Assembly (NCBI RefSeq): GCF_011045115.1
Contig: NZ_JAAKZG010000007.1
Coordinates: forward strand, 124,001-188,000
DNA: 64,000 bases
Direction: 5' to 3'
Source of the DNA: Mesorhizobium zhangyense
GTDB taxonomy: Bacteria; Pseudomonadota; Alphaproteobacteria; Rhizobiales; Rhizobiaceae
Numbering within the stretch: the stretch's first letter is position 1; every line of letters starts with the position of its first letter. The notes under the pieces are model-generated. The model saw nothing but the letters and a program-made list of their open reading frames with translations, made no database searches and was not told the DNA's origin. A program made the position numbers and the translations under genes. Positions 60,713-64,000 of this stretch are shown in pieces.

Positions 60713-61114
60713 TCAATACATGACTGTGTTGAGTGTGACATAGACGGGCGAGCCCACCTCGAGCTGTGCGCTGCCCCGCGCGACCAGCCAGCCATCCACG
60801 CGCTCCAGGCGCGCAACGATCTGTAGCTTTGGCGAAGCAGCCGAGCTTTCAGGCAAGGACAAGGAGAACGTTATCGTCTTTGAGCTGCCGTCGCTTTTAA
60901 CGAGCGTTTTGGCGGCGCGACGTAGCGCCTTGTCCTGAATGGCAGCGTCCTCGAGATAAATCTCGAGTTGACCTTTCGGAATAACCGCGCCGCCCTCGAA
61001 CGTGACTGCGCCGCGAATATCTGTCGATTGCGCAGAGACCCTCCCGGCGGCCGCGGCGACAGCTGCAGCTCCGGCGGCTATTAATATTGTGCGGCGGTCG
61101 GTCGGGCGCTTCAT
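60713..61114 (-). CDS. YbaY-like exported beta-sandwich protein
   Basis: 133-residue protein with an N-terminal export signal that looks Tat-type (TDRRTILIAAGAAAVAAAAG, then VSA before Q). The mature part, GAVTFEGGAVIPKGQLEIYLED with VARLERVDGW, resembles the YbaY/YscW lipoprotein-chaperone domain, a small beta-sandwich. It lacks a lipobox Cys. The ATG at 61114 has GGGAGAG upstream. It lies 104 bp downstream of, and in the same direction as, the serralysin-like gene, a place where protease-inhibitor genes are often found. Confidence 0.72.
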   Translation of the reverse strand: MKRPTDRRTILIAAGAAAVAAAAGRVSAQSTDIRGAVTFEGGAVIPKGQLEIYLEDAAIQDKALRRAAKTLVKSDGSSKTITFSLSLPESSAASPKLQIVARLERVDGWLVARGSAQLEVGSPVYVTLNTVMY

Positions 61115-61218
61115 CACACACTCTCCCTTGTCGTTGCGGTGTCCATGCCGGCTCCGATGCATGGGTGACCCAGCGCCGTACCAGGAGGGGCGCCTGAAAG
61201 CGCCCCTCCTGTAACCAG

Positions 61219-64000
61219 CTAGGCAATAATGAAGTCCGCTGCCGAAAGGTTCAGATTTGTGCTTAGTCGCGCAAACTGAATAGCTGCAGTTTGTCCGGAG
61301 CCATCGGCATCATAAGACAATGTTCCATTATCGGTGTCATAGATGATGCGGTCGTCGGCATCATGAGCAACACCGGCTGCACTCTTGAAAAATGCGCTCA
61401 GGGCGAGATTGCCTTCGCCGCCCACGTTGGCAAAGATGAGGTTGTCCAGCAGGATTGAATCGTCGGCGACGTTGAAGTCCTTGATCCAGTCAATATTGCC
61501 GTTTCCAAGCGCCGTCGAGAAGCGGAAGGAATCCTCGCCTGAGCCGCCGGTCAGCGTGTCGGCGGCCAGCCCGCCGTCCAGCAGGTCGCTGCCGCGGCCA
61601 CCGTCAAGCGTATCGGCCCCCGCAACGCCCGGCTGAGCCGGGGCGGGCGGGAATTCGACCGATACGTTCACCTCATATGTCGAGCCTTCCGGCACGGCTT
61701 CCGCCCAGCCGTCGCCCGGAGCGGTCTCCGACCAGCTGCCTTCCAGAATATAGTAGGTTCCGGTTTCCTGGACGACGAAGACCGCGCTCGAATCCCGGCT
61801 GCTTGTGGAGCCGGGGTCGCCGCCGCCATCGTCGTTCTGGGCAACGATATTGCCGTCGCTGTCCAGCAGCCTGACCCAGCTGTCATGGACGTTGGGATCG
61901 GCAATTCCATCGATGTCGACCGTGATGACGGTGCCGGCCGCCAGGTTGACGCTGTAATATCCGCCCTGGCCGTTTCCGGTGGCGTTGACGGTCGTGTGAA
62001 GGACGGTCGTCGAATCGAAGATGTCCGGGTCGGCGGCCAGCGAGAAGTTGTTAGAGATGTCAAAGGCGGTCGCGATCGAATTGTTCGTCGCATCCGGTCC
62101 GAGCGTGGCGTAGCCGGTGCCCATGCCCGGTCGTGGTGGAGCATCGCCCTGATAGGCGAAATCGCCCAGCAGGATGTCATCGCCGCCACCGCCGTCGATC
62201 CTGTCGTTCCCGCCCTGGCCGGTCAGGACATTGGCCGCGCCGTTGCCGGTCAGTCGGTCACTGAATCCCGAACCTGCAAGGTTTTCGATGGAGACATATG
62301 TATCTCCGCCGGATTTGCCTCCAGTGAGCGCAAGCCTGACGCCGCTTGTTGCGTCGGCGTAGTCTGCGGTGTCACTGCCGGCGCCGCCGTTCAATCTGTC
62401 TGCGCCGCCTCCGCCGGTCAGCGTGTCGTCGCCCGCGCCGCCGGAGAGTTCGTTGGCTTTGGCGTCGCCGATGAGATGATCATCGAAAGATGATCCGATG
62501 GCGTTTTCGAAGCCAGCGAGGATGTCGTGCCGGATAGCAGTGCCGCGTCCGACGATCTGCACGGGGCCATCACCGTCGCCGCCGTTGGCCGTGCCGTTGG
62601 CGAGATCGATCGTCACACCGCCGGAGCTGCCGGCGTAGACGACCGTATCGGTACCGGCTCCGCCGTCCAGATAGTCTTGGCCAGCACCGCCGATGATGGT
62701 GTCGTTGCCGCCCTCACCGTAAAGGATGTCGCCATCGTTGCCGCCATCCAGTATGTCGTTGCCGCCGCCACCATTGAAATAATCACCGCCGCCCTGGCCC
62801 CAGAAATGATTTGCTGCGGAGGTGCCGATGAAACGGTCGATGCGGTCATCTGACCCGATCAGGTTCTCGATGCTGTAGAAGGTGTCACCCGAGGCGGTGC
62901 CGCCGCTGGCGACGTTCGTGGCGAGGTTTACCAGCAGCTGGAAGGGGCTTTCCTTGCTGTAGTCGACCGTATCGATTCCCGCACCGCCTCTGAAAATATC
63001 TACTCCGTCCTGGCCGCTCAACGTATCGTCGCCGCTTCCGCCATCGAGAATATCGTTGCCCTGGCCGCCAAGAATGGTGTCGTTTCCGGCACCGCCATAG
63101 AGCGTGTCGTTGCCGTCATCGCTTTCGGTCTGGTCTTCAAGATCCGCGACATCGATCGTGTTGTTAATGTCGCGGCTGGCAAGCGAGTCGCGGCCGCCGA
63201 CGATCAGGTCGTCACCGCCCTGGCCGAAGATCGTGTCGTTTCCGGCACCGCCGTCAAGCGTATTATTTCCGTTGTCGCCGAAGATGATGCTGGTCATCGT
63301 GTTGTCGCCGACACTGGGCGCGGTTCCGCCGCCGCCACCTCCCGGTTGGAGTGTCGACTCGTCGGCGTAGATGATGTGCTCGACGTTGGCGATTTTCCGG
63401 ATATTCAGGTCTCTGGACAGCAGGACGACCGTGTCGTTCCCGCCGTTCGCTAGTTCGCGCACGATATCGTCGCGGGAATCGACGAAGTAGATATCGTCGC
63501 CGCCGTTACCAGCCATGCGGTCGTCGCCGCCCCGGCCGTCAAGGACGTTGGCTCCGTCATTGCCGATCAGGATGTCGTCATAGCTGCTGCCGATGCCGTT
63601 CTCGATGTAATAGTCGGTTCCATCGGCGTTATGCCCGTCGAAGATCGACACATTGTTGCTATGGCCGTTGACGCTGGAGAACTGCCCGGGGCGCAGGTCA
63701 AGGATTGTGCCTGCCGTGGAGCCGGAGAAGTCAACCGTGTCGGTTCCGCCAGTGTCATGGATCACAAAGCCGATATCGTGCTGCATGCCCGAGGAGGTGA
63801 GCTGGTAGCCATACTTCGTGCTGCCGAAGCCATAGACATCATCGCCTGTGTTGAGGTCGATATGCTGATAGGTGCGCACGCCATTATCGTCGAGCGTCGA
63901 GAAAAAGCGGCGGATGACCGCCTCGATATCGGCCATGAGCGGCGTCGACGCCGACCAGCGGCTGGTTTCGCCCACGTCGATCCCGTCGAAATAGGACATG
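61219..64000 (-). CDS. Serralysin-like RTX metalloprotease, C-terminal part (runs off the window)
   Basis: At least 926 residues, open at the window edge. The first visible residues, [12 protein letters not shown] followed by [19 protein letters not shown], match the Met-turn and following helix of serralysins, so the first Met is internal and the HExxH zinc domain lies beyond base 64000. Next comes the M10 C-terminal region ([15 protein letters not shown], then [10 protein letters not shown]), many GGxGxDxLx calcium-binding repeats, an inserted pre-peptidase C-terminal-like beta domain (about residues 630-785), further repeats and a hydrophobic tail typical of type I secretion (ending LSAADFIIA). 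It should be exported by an ABC/MFP/OMF system not seen here. Confidence 0.85.
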   Translation of the reverse strand, partial: MSYFDGIDVGETSRWSASTPLMADIEAVIRRFFSTLDDNGVRTYQHIDLNTGDDVYGFGSTKYGYQLTSSGMQHDIGFVIHDTGGTDTVDFSGSTAGTILDLRPGQFSSVNGHSNNVSIFDGHNADGTDYYIENGIGSSYDDILIGNDGANVLDGRGGDDRMAGNGGDDIYFVDSRDDIVRELANGGNDTVVLLSRDLNIRKIANVEHIIYADESTLQPGGGGGGTAPSVGDNTMTSIIFGDNGNNTLDGGAGNDTIFGQGGDDLIVGGRDSLASRDINNTIDVADLEDQTESDDGNDTLYGGAGNDTILGGQGNDILDGGSGDDTLSGQDGVDIFRGGAGIDTVDYSKESPFQLLVNLATNVASGGTASGDTFYSIENLIGSDDRIDRFIGTSAANHFWGQGGGDYFNGGGGNDILDGGNDGDILYGEGGNDTIIGGAGQDYLDGGAGTDTVVYAGSSGGVTIDLANGTANGGDGDGPVQIVGRGTAIRHDILAGFENAIGSSFDDHLIGDAKANELSGGAGDDTLTGGGGADRLNGGAGSDTADYADATSGVRLALTGGKSGGDTYVSIENLAGSGFSDRLTGNGAANVLTGQGGNDRIDGGGGDDILLGDFAYQGDAPPRPGMGTGYATLGPDATNNSIATAFDISNNFSLAADPDIFDSTTVLHTTVNATGNGQGGYYSVNLAAGTVITVDIDGIADPNVHDSWVRLLDSDGNIVAQNDDGGGDPGSTSSRDSSAVFVVQETGTYYILEGSWSETAPGDGWAEAVPEGSTYEVNVSVEFPPAPAQPGVAGADTLDGGRGSDLLDGGLAADTLTGGSGEDSFRFSTALGNGNIDWIKDFNVADDSILLDNLIFANVGGEGNLALSAFFKSAAGVAHDADDRIIYDTDNGTLSYDADGSGQTAAIQFARLSTNLNLSAADFIIA

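Noticed and set aside
61219-64000. Repetitive DNA in the RTX gene as a tandem-repeat or CRISPR-like locus
   Set aside because: The periodicity is a protein-level GGxGxDxLx nonapeptide in a continuous frame; the DNA units are not identical and there are no spacers.

Overview
The window is GC-rich, gene-dense bacterial DNA. Genes are packed in long operons with many 4-bp ATGA/GTGA overlaps. The mix of families (several ABC uptake systems, a TctC-type receptor, Gfo/Idh enzymes, LysR/IclR/GntR regulators, a serralysin-type exoprotein) suggests an alphaproteobacterium, probably of the Hyphomicrobiales (Rhizobiales). That placement is inferred from gene content and style only. There is no rRNA, tRNA, CRISPR array, phage or intact insertion sequence. 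The region reads as an accessory catabolic region: five substrate-specific gene clusters side by side, separated by gene-poor seams that carry remnants and diverged repeats.

Region 1 (14-13799) is a divergent acyl-CoA cluster. Leftward: acetyl-CoA hydrolase/CoA-transferase, alpha/beta hydrolase, CitE-like lyase, MmgE/PrpD protein, second CitE-like lyase, MaoC-type hydratase and SDR dehydrogenase. Rightward: two related amidohydrolases (the second with decayed metal ligands), a Rieske ferredoxin, acyl-CoA dehydrogenase, class III CoA-transferase and a ferredoxin reductase. The CoA-transferase/MaoC/CitE/PrpD/acyl-CoA-dehydrogenase set resembles itaconate-type C5-dicarboxylate breakdown to pyruvate and acetyl-CoA.

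Region 2 (13929-22260) is patchy: a TctC receptor, a livG that has lost its N-terminus next to an intact livF, a GntR regulator, a NepI-like exporter with a Tat-exported hydrolase and a divergent LysR regulator, then a seam with a small GTG-start gene and a diverged repeat pair.

Region 3 (22261-35167) is a divergent, IclR-associated regulon. Leftward: an amino-acid-type ABC importer, two-domain sulfurtransferase, Gfo/Idh dehydrogenase, flavoprotein and sugar isomerase. Rightward: NIPSNAP protein, a second related isomerase, cystathionine beta-lyase-like enzyme, SDR and glutathione S-transferase. Together they suggest use of a sulfur-containing amino acid joined to a sugar or cyclitol.

Region 4 (35568-50166) is the most striking. 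A complete group-5-type soluble diiron monooxygenase (prm/mim; propane/ketone type) lies behind a near-consensus sigma-54 promoter. It is followed by an amidohydrolase, a MIP18-type Fe-S assembly factor, a dedicated GroEL, an alcohol dehydrogenase and a strong terminator, and faces a sigma-54 activator. Divergent from it is an unrecognised module: a WD40-like propeller protein, two small helical proteins, a 57-residue protein and the stump of a Tat-exported protein.

Region 5 (50414-60538) is an eight-gene operon for uptake and hydrolysis of an amide-like compound: amidase, five-component branched-chain-type ABC importer, GMC oxidoreductase and acetylpolyamine-amidohydrolase-like enzyme, with a divergent LysR regulator. 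The window ends (60713-64000) in a YbaY-like exported protein and the C-terminal part of a serralysin-like RTX protease whose catalytic domain lies beyond the edge.
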